Notes: generated from the sequence alone by a model not told the origin. DNA of 64,000 nucleotides from Saprospiraceae bacterium (GCA_016714085.1 JADJNW010000001.1:62001-126000); one strand, 5' to 3'; positions 1-9,058 are shown, counted from the stretch's first letter. Translations and numbers: made by a program.

Positions 1-1
1 T

Positions 2-176
2 GAAGCAACATTATTTACAAAACATGATATTCAGATTATTTCTAAAGCGCAGTTATATAAAATCCTTTGAAAAAACCTGGGCAAATTTAAATGGTTATTG
101 CAAAGCATTACTCACCGAAGGCAAAGCACATCATTATCGGATTGTACTGGAAGACTCGACTTCGATGGCAGCATAG
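2..176 (+). CDS. C-terminal end of an unknown protein, frame probably broken
   Basis: The window opens inside a reading frame. Frame 2 reads a plausible protein (ATLFTKHDIQIISKAQLYKIL) up to a TGA at 68-70. Frame 3 then continues with plausible protein (KTWANLNGYCKALLTEGKAH) to a TAG at 174-176. Dropping one T from the TTT at 66-68 would join them into one C-terminus ending DSTSMAA. I do not recognise the family. This could also be two unrelated non-coding frames, so the call is weak. Confidence 0.35.
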   Translation, partial: KQHYLQNMIFRLFLKRSYIKSFEKTWANLNGYCKALLTEGKAHHYRIVLEDSTSMAA

Positions 177-200
177 GGAGGTTGAGGAGTTTAGGGGTTT

Positions 201-228
201 ATAATATTAAAATTTAAAATAATATTAT
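201..228. repeat. AT-rich inverted repeat upstream of the SRPBCC gene
   Basis: ATAATATTA (201-209) is matched by TAATATTAT (220-228) with a 10-base loop. It sits in the gap between the first gene remnant and the SRPBCC gene and has no T-tail typical of a terminator. Confidence 0.4.
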
Positions 229-279
229 ATCCATCTGACATCTATTATCTGGTATTTAAAAAATCTTACATCTTAAAAA

Positions 280-834
280 ATGAGTCAATATAAATTCTTT
301 ACACGCTGGGAAGTAATATCCATGCCGGAAGAGGTGTATCGCATCTTAGAGGATGTAAATATTTTATGCGACTGGTGGCCCAGTGTTTATCTGGATTTAA
401 AAATATTGGAAAAAGGGCAGCCCGGTGGCGTTGGCAAGCACGTAGCTTTGTACACAAAAGGCTGGTTACCATATACTTTAAAATGGCAATTTGTTGTAAT
501 AGAAACTAATTTTCCAAGCGGTTTTGCATTAGAAGCAGTTGGCGATTTTGTCGGGCGCGGCGTATGGCATTTCCAGTCCATTCCAGGCACAAATCTTTGC
601 GAAGTCACTTATGATTGGCGCATTAATGCAGAAAAACCATTATTAAAATATTTAGGTTTTATTTTCAAACCAATATTTGCTGCCAACCACCATTGGGCGA
701 TGCGGCAGGGCTTGAAGAGTTTGAAATTAGAATTATTACGTCGCCATGCAAAAACAGAAGAAGAACTAAATAAAATTCCGAAACCACCTCAACCAACTTT
801 TCCACATAATTTATTGAATAACAAGGTTTTTTAA
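280..834 (+). CDS. SRPBCC (START/polyketide cyclase-like) family protein
   Basis: 184 aa, the size of a single SRPBCC helix-grip domain. The N-terminus (TRWEVISMPEEVYRILEDV) fits the opening strand and helix of polyketide-cyclase/dehydrase-like proteins. It is followed by alternating strands (GVWHFQSIPGTNLCEVTYDW) and a long C-terminal helix (HHWAMRQGLKSLKLELLRRH). These proteins bind hydrophobic ligands in a central cavity; the ligand cannot be read from sequence. The last 30 residues are a charged, proline-rich tail. The next gene starts 17 bases after the stop on the same strand, so the two are probably co-transcribed. Confidence 0.75.
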   Translation: MSQYKFFTRWEVISMPEEVYRILEDVNILCDWWPSVYLDLKILEKGQPGGVGKHVALYTKGWLPYTLKWQFVVIETNFPSGFALEAVGDFVGRGVWHFQSIPGTNLCEVTYDWRINAEKPLLKYLGFIFKPIFAANHHWAMRQGLKSLKLELLRRHAKTEEELNKIPKPPQPTFPHNLLNNKVF

Positions 835-851
835 AGCAAAAAAATCGGAAC

Positions 852-1502
852 ATGAAACTCCGTAAAATATTGCTAATTTCTTTTATATTATTTATGGCTT
901 GGATTACAATCGATTTACGCATTCCCATCAAAACCGATATTCGACAATTTGATCCTAAAGTGGTGGCGCATTTGGACACCGAAATGTGGCGCTCTTATTA
1001 CGATCGCAAGCCTTTAAAGTTATTTTTCCAATTGGGGGCATTAATGCGCAAGCAATTCCACGCACCATTCTGGCGCTCGCAAATAATGTCTTATCAAGCT
1101 GCCAAAGCGGCATTTGTATTCAAAGATGGCAAACAAAGAAATGATTATAAAAAAGCGCTCCCTTATTTACATAAATATTATACAATTATAAATAAAATGA
1201 GCACAACCTCTTTTGATGTGCAAAAAGCAGCAGAATTAGAGCTGGAATGGTGGATCGTGCATCGCCAGCGCGCGCAGCATCAAGGCGGCGATCTGGAACA
1301 AGCATTGGCAGAATCGGCGGCAGTAATTTATAATATTTCGCCAACTCAAGTGAATGAATATGCGCAATTCCGTGCAAATGCAATGGACATCCGTGACAGC
1401 GAGCAAGAAAAAGACGGTGTATCGGAGGAAGAATGGCAACAAATTGCCGATTTATTAAATCAATCTTGGCAAGCGCTATATAATAGTGTTAATGTCAGAT
1501 AA
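852..1502 (+). CDS. Unknown membrane-anchored protein
   Basis: 216 aa and not a family I recognise. Residues about 5-22 (KILLISFILFMAWITIDL) form one hydrophobic segment after a basic start, so it is probably anchored in the inner membrane with the rest outside, or exported. The remainder is helical and rich in Trp, Gln and Ala, without cysteine pairs or a catalytic signature. It follows the SRPBCC gene by 17 bases and ends 51 bases before a hairpin terminator, so the pair appears to be a two-gene operon. Confidence 0.6.
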   Translation: MKLRKILLISFILFMAWITIDLRIPIKTDIRQFDPKVVAHLDTEMWRSYYDRKPLKLFFQLGALMRKQFHAPFWRSQIMSYQAAKAAFVFKDGKQRNDYKKALPYLHKYYTIINKMSTTSFDVQKAAELELEWWIVHRQRAQHQGGDLEQALAESAAVIYNISPTQVNEYAQFRANAMDIRDSEQEKDGVSEEEWQQIADLLNQSWQALYNSVNVR

Positions 1503-1553
1503 TCAATTATAAATAGTCAATAAAAAATAATAATACTATCCGCATTTTATGTT

Positions 1554-1585
1554 GACCTCGTTGCGCTCGCGCGAGGTCTTTTTAT
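1554..1585 (+). terminator. Rho-independent terminator after the SRPBCC operon
   Basis: GACCTCG (1554-1560) pairs with CGAGGTC (1572-1578). An inner CGCTCGCGCG loop region lies between them and TTTTTATTT follows. Confidence 0.75.
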
Positions 1586-1737
1586 TTGATTTTTCTGGTT
1601 TGTTTTGTCTATTCCTTGTCGTTTAAACTCATTTAATGGGATATAATATCCTTAAAATGCCTATTTTTTGAAACCAAAGGCCTAATTTTACGTAGAATTC
1701 TAATGTAAATCCTGTTTTGCTAACCATCACTTACAGT

Positions 1738-3687
1738 ATGATGAAATATTTACTATTCATTTCCTTTGCTTTTTTCCTGATTACCAATTCTATTTTTGCA
1801 CAACGCAATTGCGCCACGATGGAAGTGCTGGATCGCTTACAAATAGAGTATCCTGCCTTGCAAAGTCGCATGGAAGCAATCGAGCGTCATACAGAATCTT
1901 ACCTGCGCAATGGATTAAAACAACGTGAGAAGATTGTTATTCCAGTAGTAGTGCATATTGTATATGGTTCTAGCCGAGAAAATATTAGCGATGCGCAAGT
2001 GCAATCTCAAATCGACGTTTTGAATGAAGATTTCCGTGCCATTAATAATGACATTTCAGCTGTACCAACGGCTTTTGCTGGCTTAATTGGTGATAGCGAA
2101 CTAGAATTTTGTTTGGCAAATACAGACCCTAGCGGTAATCCTACTAATGGCATTACGCGAAAACAGAGTTCACGCCCTACCTGGGGGACATCAGACCGAG
2201 TAAAACGCGCTTCTCAAGGTGGTGTAGATGCTTGGAATACTTCGCAATATTTGAATATCTGGGTTTGTAATATTGGTAATGGCATTTTGGGCTACGCTCA
2301 ATTTCCCGGTGGTCCGGCAGCGACCGATGGTGTCGTGATTGACTATCGTTACTTTGGCAGAAGGGGCAGCGCAGTTATTCCTTATAATCTTGGCAGAACG
2401 GCTACCCACGAAGTAGGCCATTGGCTCAATCTTCGCCACATCTGGGGAGATAGTTCTTGTGGTAGCGACGGTGTAGATGATACCCCAACGCATTATCGCG
2501 CCAATTATGGCTGCCCGATATATCCTCATTACAGCGAGTGCGGGGAAAATATTATAGAAATGACCATGAATTACATGGATTACACCGAGGATCATTGTAT
2601 GTATATGTTCTCCAGGGGGCAATCCAGTCGAATGCAAGCGGCATTTGCACCCGGTGGCCCGCGTGCCGCCTTGCGCAATTCCATCGGATGCTCCGGTGAA
2701 GGTGGAAACGAGGGCGGTGGAGGCGGCGATCCTGACCCAGAACCGATAGTTTGTCTAACAGCAACGGGTTTGAATGCAACAAACGTCACAACCAATAGCG
2801 CTACGCTCAACTGGATTGCTGCCACAAATGCTAATTCTTATGATGTACGCCTGCGTCCGGTCGGAAGCTCGACCTGGTCTTCAGGAACAACGACCAGCAC
2901 TTCGATCAATGCGACCGAATTAAGTCCTAATACGCAGTATGAATTTCAAGTGCAAACGAATTGTAGCAGCACCGAAAGTAATTTCTCTGCTTCTGCGACT
3001 TTCACAACGCAGCCTATCGTCGTCAGTGATGAATGTGCTGATAATTTTGAAAATAATAACTATAAAAGCTCTGCGGCAAGCGTGCCTGTAAATACTACCG
3101 TAAAAGCCTTAATTTCGGTGCCAAGTGATGTAGATTGGTTCACCTTCACAAATACAGCGTCAGAGCCAAATATCCAAGTAGAATTGAGCAATTTGACAGC
3201 CGATTATGATGTTCGATTATATCGAGGCAATAGCCAGGTAAAAATATCGGATGAATCCGGCATTCAAGATGAATTAATTACATACAATACATCTTCTGTT
3301 ACAACGTATTATCTCCAAATATATGGTTATCGAAATGCCTATGATCGCAATAATTGTTACGAATTGAAGGTCTCATTAAGCGGGAATCGATTCCGGGAAA
3401 GTACGCCAGCGGTCTCATCCAAAGAACCAGCATTTGAAGAAGCGTTTGTTGTCTTCCCGAATCCAGCATCGGAGCAACTCATGTTGGATATTCCTAATAC
3501 GAAAGAAGCGCTTTCCCAAATTATTGTGTACGATATGACTGGAAAAATAGTTTTGCAGACAAGCAAGCCTTCTGAAAAAAATGTGTTGACATCTTTAGAT
3601 ATTCATCATCTTCCTAATGGGATATATATTATAAAAATTCAAAATGGCGATTTTACTGCAAATCAAAAGTTTGTGATTAGCAGATAA
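1738..3687 (+). CDS. Secreted M43-family zinc metalloprotease with fibronectin III and T9SS sorting domain
   Basis: I choose the ATG at 1738 over an upstream TTG because it directly opens a signal peptide (MMKYLLFISFAFFLITNSIFA, then Q). The protease domain carries HEVGHWLNLRH at residues 224-234, the HExxHxxGxxH-type zinc site of pappalysin-like M43 enzymes. A Met-turn-like MNYMDY follows, and the DDTP segment typical of the family is present. After a Gly-rich linker come a fibronectin type III domain (about 339-425), a PPC-like beta domain with repeated DWFTF/YDVRLYRG features (about 430-545), and a C-terminal type IX sorting domain starting at VFPNPASEQL. Expected path: Sec export, T9SS secretion, then surface attachment or release. 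Role: extracellular protein degradation. Confidence 0.9.
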   Translation: MMKYLLFISFAFFLITNSIFAQRNCATMEVLDRLQIEYPALQSRMEAIERHTESYLRNGLKQREKIVIPVVVHIVYGSSRENISDAQVQSQIDVLNEDFRAINNDISAVPTAFAGLIGDSELEFCLANTDPSGNPTNGITRKQSSRPTWGTSDRVKRASQGGVDAWNTSQYLNIWVCNIGNGILGYAQFPGGPAATDGVVIDYRYFGRRGSAVIPYNLGRTATHEVGHWLNLRHIWGDSSCGSDGVDDTPTHYRANYGCPIYPHYSECGENIIEMTMNYMDYTEDHCMYMFSRGQSSRMQAAFAPGGPRAALRNSIGCSGEGGNEGGGGGDPDPEPIVCLTATGLNATNVTTNSATLNWIAATNANSYDVRLRPVGSSTWSSGTTTSTSINATELSPNTQYEFQVQTNCSSTESNFSASATFTTQPIVVSDECADNFENNNYKSSAASVPVNTTVKALISVPSDVDWFTFTNTASEPNIQVELSNLTADYDVRLYRGNSQVKISDESGIQDELITYNTSSVTTYYLQIYGYRNAYDRNNCYELKVSLSGNRFRESTPAVSSKEPAFEEAFVVFPNPASEQLMLDIPNTKEALSQIIVYDMTGKIVLQTSKPSEKNVLTSLDIHHLPNGIYIIKIQNGDFTANQKFVISR

Positions 3688-3731
3688 GCTTCTCTAAAAA
3701 CGCCGAGTAAAATCATCAAATGAATTCTCCA

Positions 3732-3765
3732 ATCTCCACAGTCTGCTGGCTGTGGAGATTTTTTT
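3732..3765 (+). terminator. Strong rho-independent terminator after the metalloprotease gene
   Basis: ATCTCCACAG (3732-3741) pairs perfectly with CTGTGGAGAT (3750-3759) across an 8-base loop, and a run of T follows. Confidence 0.9.
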
Positions 3766-3812
3766 ATCTTTCGCCGAAGTAAAGAAACGATTCACCAAAA
3801 ATTCCAATTTCT

Positions 3813-5570
3813 GTGAACACCCGAATAAAAATTCTTGTCATTACTACATTGCTTGCTATCATTGGATGGATGAGTTACGAGTTGTACGTGCGCACCCAAG
3901 AGCAATCCTTGTGGGGTTATCGGACTTTATTGCTTTTCCTGGCTTTTTGGGGAATTCTCGTCACATTTTGGTACAAACTCGATCGTTTGCTCGTCTGGTC
4001 GAGCCTGAGCGGCGTGCTGCTTGGCTTGGGGTTTCCGGGCTGGCTTCCCCTTCCATTCTTGATGTTTGGCGCTTTTGTACCCTTGCTTTTTGTGGAAAAA
4101 CAATTAGAAGCAAATTCCGAAAGCCATGTTAGGGGCAAGATTTTCAAATACAGTTTTCACACTTTTCTATTATGGAATATTTTAAGCACTTATTGGATCG
4201 CCAATAGTTCCCTGGTGGCCGGCATTTTTGCAATGGTAGTGAATAGCGCTTTAATGAGCATTCCTTTTGTGTTATCGCATCAGACGCGCCGCGCCATGAC
4301 ACGATTAGGCTATGCCCCACTCATCGCTTATTGGCTGGTGTTTGAATATTTACACTACAATTGGGAATTGAATTATCCCTGGCTTACTTTGGGCAATAGC
4401 TTTGCGCAATTTCCGGCGCTGGTGCAATGGTACGAGTACAGTGGTGTATTCGGTGGTTCGTTATGGATATTAATTATTAATATTTTTATATTAAAACTTA
4501 TAGAATTATATCAAAAAAAGCAAAGCTACCACAGAGACTTGATCCAAATAATTACATTTATTATACTCCCAATAATAATTTCTTTATATTTATATTACAA
4601 TTATAAAGAATCTGATAGTACGATAGAAGTAGTAGCCGTGCAGCCAAATTATGAACCCCATCACGAAGAATCGAGTGTGCCAGAAGGAATGAAGCTAGAA
4701 CACTGTATGGAATTGGCTTCGCCTCATTTGAATGAAAATACCAACTTTTTAATTTTGCCCGAGGCTGTTTTTGGTTATGTGGAAATGCAGCAAATGAGTG
4801 AGTATCCTACTATTGAGCGCTTGCGCGAATGGATGAAAGTTTATCCTCGATTACATATTATAAGCGGCATGAATATTTATCGTATTTTACAAAAAGATGA
4901 ATCCAGTTCTTCCGCAACGCGAACCGACACCAGCCAAAGCGGCGAAACTATTCGTTATGAAATGTACAATGCCGCGGTACAACTGAGCCCAAATAGTCAA
5001 CAAGTCCAGATTCATAAAAAATCGCGCCTGGTGCCAGGCCCGGAAAGCTTTCCTTTCAAGCGTTTTTTGTTTTTCCTGGAGCCAGTGATGGAGCGCTTCG
5101 GCGGCACGACTGCAGGCTTAGGAACAGAATCATCTCCAGTTGTTTTTGAGTCAGAATCGACGCGTATCGCGCCATTGATTTGCTACGAATCTGTTTTTGG
5201 AGAATACATCACTCGTTTTGTAAAAAAAGGTGCAACTGCTATTTTTATTATGACCAACGATGGTTGGTGGGATAATACGGCCGGGCATCGCCAACATTTA
5301 TATTTTGCTTCCCTTCGAGCTATTGAAACCCGCCGAAGCATTGCTCGTGCTGCGAATACAGGCATTTCCGCTTTTATTAATCAACGAGGTGATATTTTAC
5401 AAAAAACAAATTATGACGAACCAATTGCCATCAGTGCTACGCTTTCATTGCGCTCAACGCCGACCTTTTATACGCGTTGGGGCGATATGATTGGGCGTTT
5501 ATCTTTGTTTGCCGCTGCCATTTTTATACTGAATACTTTGGTAAGAAGCATCGTGAGAAAGGAAGAATGA
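3813..5570 (+). CDS. lnt: Apolipoprotein N-acyltransferase
   Basis: 585 aa, with a GTG start at 3813. The enzyme adds the third acyl chain to the N-terminal cysteine of lipoproteins in the inner membrane, as fits a window encoding several lipoproteins. The first ~270 residues hold about seven hydrophobic segments, including the conserved PWLTLGNSFAQFP stretch. The periplasmic nitrilase-like domain follows. The family triad is visible as Glu317 in LPEAVFGY, Lys403 in HKKSRLVPGPES and Cys457 in PLICYESVFGEY. The later TNDGWW and QHLYFASLRAIETRR motifs are also typical. It is somewhat longer than the ~510 aa E. coli enzyme. It stands alone, between two terminators. Confidence 0.93.
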   Translation: MNTRIKILVITTLLAIIGWMSYELYVRTQEQSLWGYRTLLLFLAFWGILVTFWYKLDRLLVWSSLSGVLLGLGFPGWLPLPFLMFGAFVPLLFVEKQLEANSESHVRGKIFKYSFHTFLLWNILSTYWIANSSLVAGIFAMVVNSALMSIPFVLSHQTRRAMTRLGYAPLIAYWLVFEYLHYNWELNYPWLTLGNSFAQFPALVQWYEYSGVFGGSLWILIINIFILKLIELYQKKQSYHRDLIQIITFIILPIIISLYLYYNYKESDSTIEVVAVQPNYEPHHEESSVPEGMKLEHCMELASPHLNENTNFLILPEAVFGYVEMQQMSEYPTIERLREWMKVYPRLHIISGMNIYRILQKDESSSSATRTDTSQSGETIRYEMYNAAVQLSPNSQQVQIHKKSRLVPGPESFPFKRFLFFLEPVMERFGGTTAGLGTESSPVVFESESTRIAPLICYESVFGEYITRFVKKGATAIFIMTNDGWWDNTAGHRQHLYFASLRAIETRRSIARAANTGISAFINQRGDILQKTNYDEPIAISATLSLRSTPTFYTRWGDMIGRLSLFAAAIFILNTLVRSIVRKEE

Positions 5571-5571
5571 C

Positions 5572-5610
5572 AAAAAACAAGTCCTCTCTGCCAACATGAG
5601 CAAAGAGGAC
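5572..5610 (-). terminator. Terminator of the RRM gene, abutting lnt
   Basis: GTCCTCT (5581-5587) pairs with AGAGGAC (5604-5610). Read on the minus strand, the stem is followed by TTGTTTTTTG, so it mainly serves the leftward RRM gene while sitting only 10 bases after the lnt stop codon. Confidence 0.7.
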
Positions 5611-5639
5611 TCCTCTTGTGGTATTACCAAAAAAAAGAA

Positions 5640-6032
5640 TTAATATCTTCTCTTGTTATAACCGCCGCCGCCATCACCGTAGTTGCCACCGCCACCGCCG
5701 TAGCCGCCACGATCACGATTGCCACCACCGTAGCCACCGCCGCCGCCACGATTACCGCCGCCGCGATTGAAGCCACCACCACCACGATTTTCGCGTGGTT
5801 CAGCTTTTTTTACTACAATCGTGTTTCCGTCCAATTCGGTTTCATTCAACTCATCAATTGCCTTTTGCGCTTCATCATCGTTTGGCATTTCAACAAAGGC
5901 AAAACCTTTGGATTTACCTGTAAAATGGTCCATGATTACTTTGGCAGAATCTACCTCGCCATAAGCTTCGAAGACCTCACGCAAATCATCACTTTGCGTG
6001 TCGAAATTCAATTTTGCAACAAAAATATTCAT
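5640..6032 (-). CDS. Glycine-rich RRM RNA-binding protein
   Basis: 130 aa. Residues 1-78 form one RNA recognition motif with RNP2 (IFVAKL, 3-8) and RNP1 (KGFAFVEM, 42-49), both with the aromatic residues that stack on RNA. The rest is a low-complexity RGG/GGNRGGGGGYGG tail. Small RRM-plus-glycine proteins are common in Bacteroidota and are thought to act as RNA chaperones or regulators; targets are unknown. It has its own promoter with a leader of about 135 bases and its own terminator, so it is monocistronic. Confidence 0.9.
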   Translation of the reverse strand: MNIFVAKLNFDTQSDDLREVFEAYGEVDSAKVIMDHFTGKSKGFAFVEMPNDDEAQKAIDELNETELDGNTIVVKKAEPRENRGGGGFNRGGGNRGGGGGYGGGNRDRGGYGGGGGNYGDGGGGYNKRRY

Positions 6033-6175
6033 CAGAAAAAATTAAGTGAAAAAAATTAAAAATTATTCTTGTAAAATCAGATAAGCATAGCGAAGAACGA
6101 TTAGTAATTCATAGAAGAAGGCTAAAAACAGACCTGCTAAACTTAAGTGATAAATCAAATATTCTTTTGTCACAG

Positions 6176-6206
6176 CAAAGGTAAGTGAAAAATTAATACT
6201 GCGCAA
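6176..6206 (-). promoter_or_regulatory. Bacteroidota-type promoter of the RRM gene
   Basis: On the minus strand, TTG (complement of 6204-6206) is followed after 20 bases by TACCTTTG (complement of 6176-6183), matching the TTG-N19/20-TAnnTTTG consensus. The start codon lies at 6032, implying a long untranslated leader. Confidence 0.75.
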
Positions 6207-6325
6207 GGCATGGCTGGCTAAGAAGCATTTTATCGTTTTTTTCTCAAGAAAAATATCGTCTATTCAACCCTAATTCACAAGCAATTGTTCATTTAGAGCG
6301 ATTCATCATCCTAAAATCTTATGCC

Positions 6326-6868
6326 ATGAGAAAAACCGTATTGATTGTTTTAAGTGCACTTTTATTAGTTGTTGTTGGAGGATATATTCTCTTTCGGGTA
6401 AACTTTAAAAATACAAAAAAAGCCAGCCCGGAACAAACCGTAACCTACCAGGAAAATGGCGCAGATATATCTATTTTCTACTGTCGCCCTTCCAAAAAAG
6501 GCCGCGAAATATTTGGCGGACTTCTACCTTATGGGCAATGGTGGCGCACCGGAGCCAATGAGCCTACGACGATTACAACTTCTAAAGATTTGATTTTCAA
6601 TGGACAAACCCTCAAAGCTGGCAAGTATCATATCGTCACCATCCCTGAGCAAAATGAGTGGACAATAGTGTTTAATTCCGATATTCCATTTTGGGGAACA
6701 CAATATAATCCTGATAAAGATGTGCTGCGTATGAAAGTTCCTGTGCAATCATTACCTTCGGTAGTGGAAATGTTTACCATTGCTTTTGAAAAAGAGGATG
6801 GACAAGACGTCATCGCATTAACTTGGGATCAGACAAAAATAACCGTGCCGTTTACGATAGCAAATTAA
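6326..6868 (+). CDS. DUF2911 family protein, membrane-anchored or exported
   Basis: 180 aa. A basic start and a hydrophobic segment (residues about 4-23, VLIVLSALLLVVVGGYILF) precede a soluble domain. That domain has the marks of DUF2911: GxLLPYGQWWRTGANEPT, LKAGKYHIVTIP and WTIVFNSD. DUF2911 proteins are beta-rich, common in Bacteroidota and of unknown function. The 293 bases upstream hold the leader and promoter of the divergent RRM gene. I see no clear TAnnTTTG element for this gene. Confidence 0.85.
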   Translation: MRKTVLIVLSALLLVVVGGYILFRVNFKNTKKASPEQTVTYQENGADISIFYCRPSKKGREIFGGLLPYGQWWRTGANEPTTITTSKDLIFNGQTLKAGKYHIVTIPEQNEWTIVFNSDIPFWGTQYNPDKDVLRMKVPVQSLPSVVEMFTIAFEKEDGQDVIALTWDQTKITVPFTIAN

Positions 6869-6974
6869 CCTTTTAAAATTCCTAAATTTAAAATCCAAAT
6901 ATTATAATGCTGAAATAAAAATTAGCCTTATCTTACTACCGATTTTAAACAACTCTTAAATAACCAAATCAAGA

Positions 6975-7742
6975 ATGATGAGTAGAAGACGAAATTTCAT
7001 GGAGTCCCGCAACCCGGTCATGAAAGAAGAATTATACCAAAAAACCGCGCAAGGCACGCTGGACGGGCATTTGATTCAAGTGGCGGGCGAGCGTATGACC
7101 GTGCAGGGAGCTATTAATAAAACGCTTATTCTGACGGGTATCATGTTATTAACCGCTGCCTTTGCTTTTGCATTTCCCAATCCATTATTTATCTGGGGTG
7201 GCGCTATTGGCGGACTTATTATAGTATTGATTGCTTCGGCGCGTCCTCAGAATTCCCCTACCCTTGCGCCGCTTTATGCTGCTTTGGAAGGCTTGTTCGT
7301 GGGGAGCATTTCAGCAGTTTATGCATCATTGCTAAATGGAATTATATTCCAGGCAGTAACGCTTACTATTGGTGTACTTTTTATGATGTTATTTATTTAC
7401 AAATCGGGGATTATTAAAGTAACCAGTAAACTCCGGACAGGCATCATTATGGCGACTGGCGCTGTGTTTATTGTATATCTGCTTAATATTGTGCTTTCTT
7501 TATTTGGCATAAATTTACCATATTTACACGAAGGCGGCGCGATTGGCATCGGCATCAGCTTGGTAATTATTGGTATTGCTGCTTTTAATTTATTATTAGA
7601 TTTTGATAATTTTGATAAAGGCGAAAAATATAGTGCGCCCGGCTACATGGAATGGTTCTCTGCAATGGGTTTGCTTATTACATTGGTTTGGCTGTATCTG
7701 GAAATATTGCGTTTAATAGCTATTATTTCTTCCAACGATTAA
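6975..7742 (+). CDS. Bax inhibitor-1 / YccA family integral membrane protein
   Basis: 255 aa with seven hydrophobic segments from about residue 48 to the end. The opening MESRNPVMKEELYQK and the late FNLLLDFDNFDKGEKYSAPGYMEWFSAMGLLITLVWLYLEILRL are typical of the bacterial YccA-like branch (Bax1-I). The paired acidic residues in DFDNFDKGE match the pH-sensing/ion-leak aspartates known in BsYetJ. Role in bacteria: a proposed calcium or proton leak channel, not settled. It ends where a dispersed repeat begins (7742). Confidence 0.85.
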   Translation: MMSRRRNFMESRNPVMKEELYQKTAQGTLDGHLIQVAGERMTVQGAINKTLILTGIMLLTAAFAFAFPNPLFIWGGAIGGLIIVLIASARPQNSPTLAPLYAALEGLFVGSISAVYASLLNGIIFQAVTLTIGVLFMMLFIYKSGIIKVTSKLRTGIIMATGAVFIVYLLNIVLSLFGINLPYLHEGGAIGIGISLVIIGIAAFNLLLDFDNFDKGEKYSAPGYMEWFSAMGLLITLVWLYLEILRLIAIISSND

Positions 7743-7849
7743 ATACACTGTAAAATAAATCTTTCACTATAACCCTATAAGGTTTCAGAAAACCTTATAG
7801 GGTTGGCTAAGAGACAATGTATTGAAGTTTAATTCACAATGTAATAAAT
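7742..7849. repeat. MITE-like dispersed repeat, copy 1
   Basis: About 108 bp, starting in the stop codon of the BI-1 gene. It has AATACACTGT / ACAATGTAAT-like inverted ends and a perfect inner hairpin, AACCCTATAAGGTTT (7771-7785) against AAACCTTATAGGGTT (7790-7804). Copy 2 at 19141-19249 aligns along its whole length. Confidence 0.8.
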
Positions 7850-7874
7850 AATACAACAATTTCATTTATTACTT

Positions 7875-7914
7875 AAAAATGCGAAGCTTTTTTATAAAAG
7901 GGCCTCGCATTTTT
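7875..7914. terminator. Bidirectional terminator between BI-1 and YeeE genes
   Basis: AAAAATGCGA (7875-7884) pairs with TCGCATTTTT (7905-7914). Both strands have a T-run after the stem, so it can serve the rightward and leftward genes. Confidence 0.7.
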
Positions 7915-7959
7915 ATTTTATCTAATCAAATTATAAAATTTAAAATATTTATATAAGCA

Positions 7960-8373
7960 TTATTGTGGTAAATGCTTTCTCACCAAGCCATAGAAAAAAG
8001 TACCAAACATCGCCGCTGCCAGGAAGACAATAAAAACGGTATATCCGCTGCCCATCAAAATAAACATCGGCGCAGGGCAAACGCCTGCCAATGCCCAGCC
8101 CAAGCCAAAGATAAATCCGCCGATTAAATAACGCGGCACGCTGCGATCTTTTGGTTTGATTTCGATTTCTTTACCTTCGATCGAGCGCAGATGCGTACGC
8201 TTGATCAATTGCACGATCAAAACGCCTGCAATTACTGCCGAGCCAATGATACCGTACATATGAAACGATTGAAAATGAAACATTTCAAAAATGCGAAACC
8301 AGGAAACGGCCTCCGCTTTATATAATGTTACACCTAATAAAATGCCGATTATTATAAATTTGGACATTTTCAT
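7960..8373 (-). CDS. YeeE/YedE-type sulfur transporter, second half (DUF6691-like)
   Basis: 137 aa with four hydrophobic segments. It carries the family's conserved cysteine motif in LAGVCPAPMFILMGSG, preceded by the GGFIFGLGWALAG glycine-rich helix. It is the C-terminal-half partner of a split YeeE/YedE transporter, and the N-terminal half is encoded 12 bases upstream. Related YeeE (TsuA) carries thiosulfate across the inner membrane, and the split form (PmpA/PmpB type) is proposed to move sulfur species. No sulfur-oxidation gene lies next to it here. Confidence 0.85.
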   Translation of the reverse strand: MKMSKFIIIGILLGVTLYKAEAVSWFRIFEMFHFQSFHMYGIIGSAVIAGVLIVQLIKRTHLRSIEGKEIEIKPKDRSVPRYLIGGFIFGLGWALAGVCPAPMFILMGSGYTVFIVFLAAAMFGTFFYGLVRKHLPQ

Positions 8374-8385
8374 GATATAAAATCT

Positions 8386-8979
8386 TTAGAATATGATAGG
8401 AAATAGAATATAAGTCATAAATAATCCGCCAAGGAAAAAGCCAATAACAGCAATCAGTGATGGTAATTGCAATGCCGACAAGCCACTAATGGCGTGCCCG
8501 GAGGTACATCCGCCCGCATAGCGTGCGCCGAAGCCGACCAGAAAACCGCCGACTACGATCACCAGTAATCCTTGCCAGGTAAATAATGCTTCCCAGGAAT
8601 AAAATTCAGGAACTAAAGGAATTTGCCCTTCATTATAATTAAAATTTAATGCTTTTAAGCTTTCTACTGTAGCTGCCGAAACGTGCGCGATTTGGGCATC
8701 GGGAGCGGTGAAATAATGCGCAGCGATATACCCGCCAAACATAGCACCAAGCGCCACCATGAGGTTCCATCCTTGCGATTGCCAATCAAATTTAAAAAAA
8801 TCAGAAAAATCGCCCGCGCCATCGGCCGCACACATAATGCGCAGATTGGCAGACATACCAAAATCTTTACCAAACCATAATAATAAAAACATGATGAGCG
8901 CAATCATTGGACCAGCCACCCACCAGGGCCAGGGCTGGCTAATAAAATCTACGAATTGTAATAAGAATTCAGGTACCAT
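8386..8979 (-). CDS. YeeE/YedE-type sulfur transporter, first half
   Basis: 197 aa with about five hydrophobic segments. The signature RYAGGCTSGHAISGL near residue 155 holds the conserved cysteine proposed to relay thiosulfate, and a second cysteine lies in IMCAADGAGDFS. Together with the 137 aa protein 12 bases downstream it forms a two-subunit transporter. The spacing implies translation from one mRNA. Substrate assignment (thiosulfate or sulfide-derived sulfur) is by family only. Confidence 0.85.
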   Translation of the reverse strand: MVPEFLLQFVDFISQPWPWWVAGPMIALIMFLLLWFGKDFGMSANLRIMCAADGAGDFSDFFKFDWQSQGWNLMVALGAMFGGYIAAHYFTAPDAQIAHVSAATVESLKALNFNYNEGQIPLVPEFYSWEALFTWQGLLVIVVGGFLVGFGARYAGGCTSGHAISGLSALQLPSLIAVIGFFLGGLFMTYILFPIIF

Positions 8980-9058
8980 TTTATAATTATTTAGATACTC
9001 GAAAATTAGAGGATTGCTTATCTAAGAAATATGACAGAAGTCATTATAAATAGGTAAT

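Noticed and set aside
3752..4132. 126-codon plus-strand frame overlapping lnt
   Set aside because: It overlaps the lnt frame, which shows the nitrilase triad and membrane segments.
5676..5790. Repeated GCCGCCACC triplets as a DNA repeat element
   Set aside because: They encode the Gly-rich tail of the RRM protein on the minus strand; ordinary coding low complexity.
5616..6059. 147-codon Ala/Thr/Val-rich plus-strand frame
   Set aside because: Complement of the glycine-rich RRM gene, which has clear RNP1 and RNP2 motifs.
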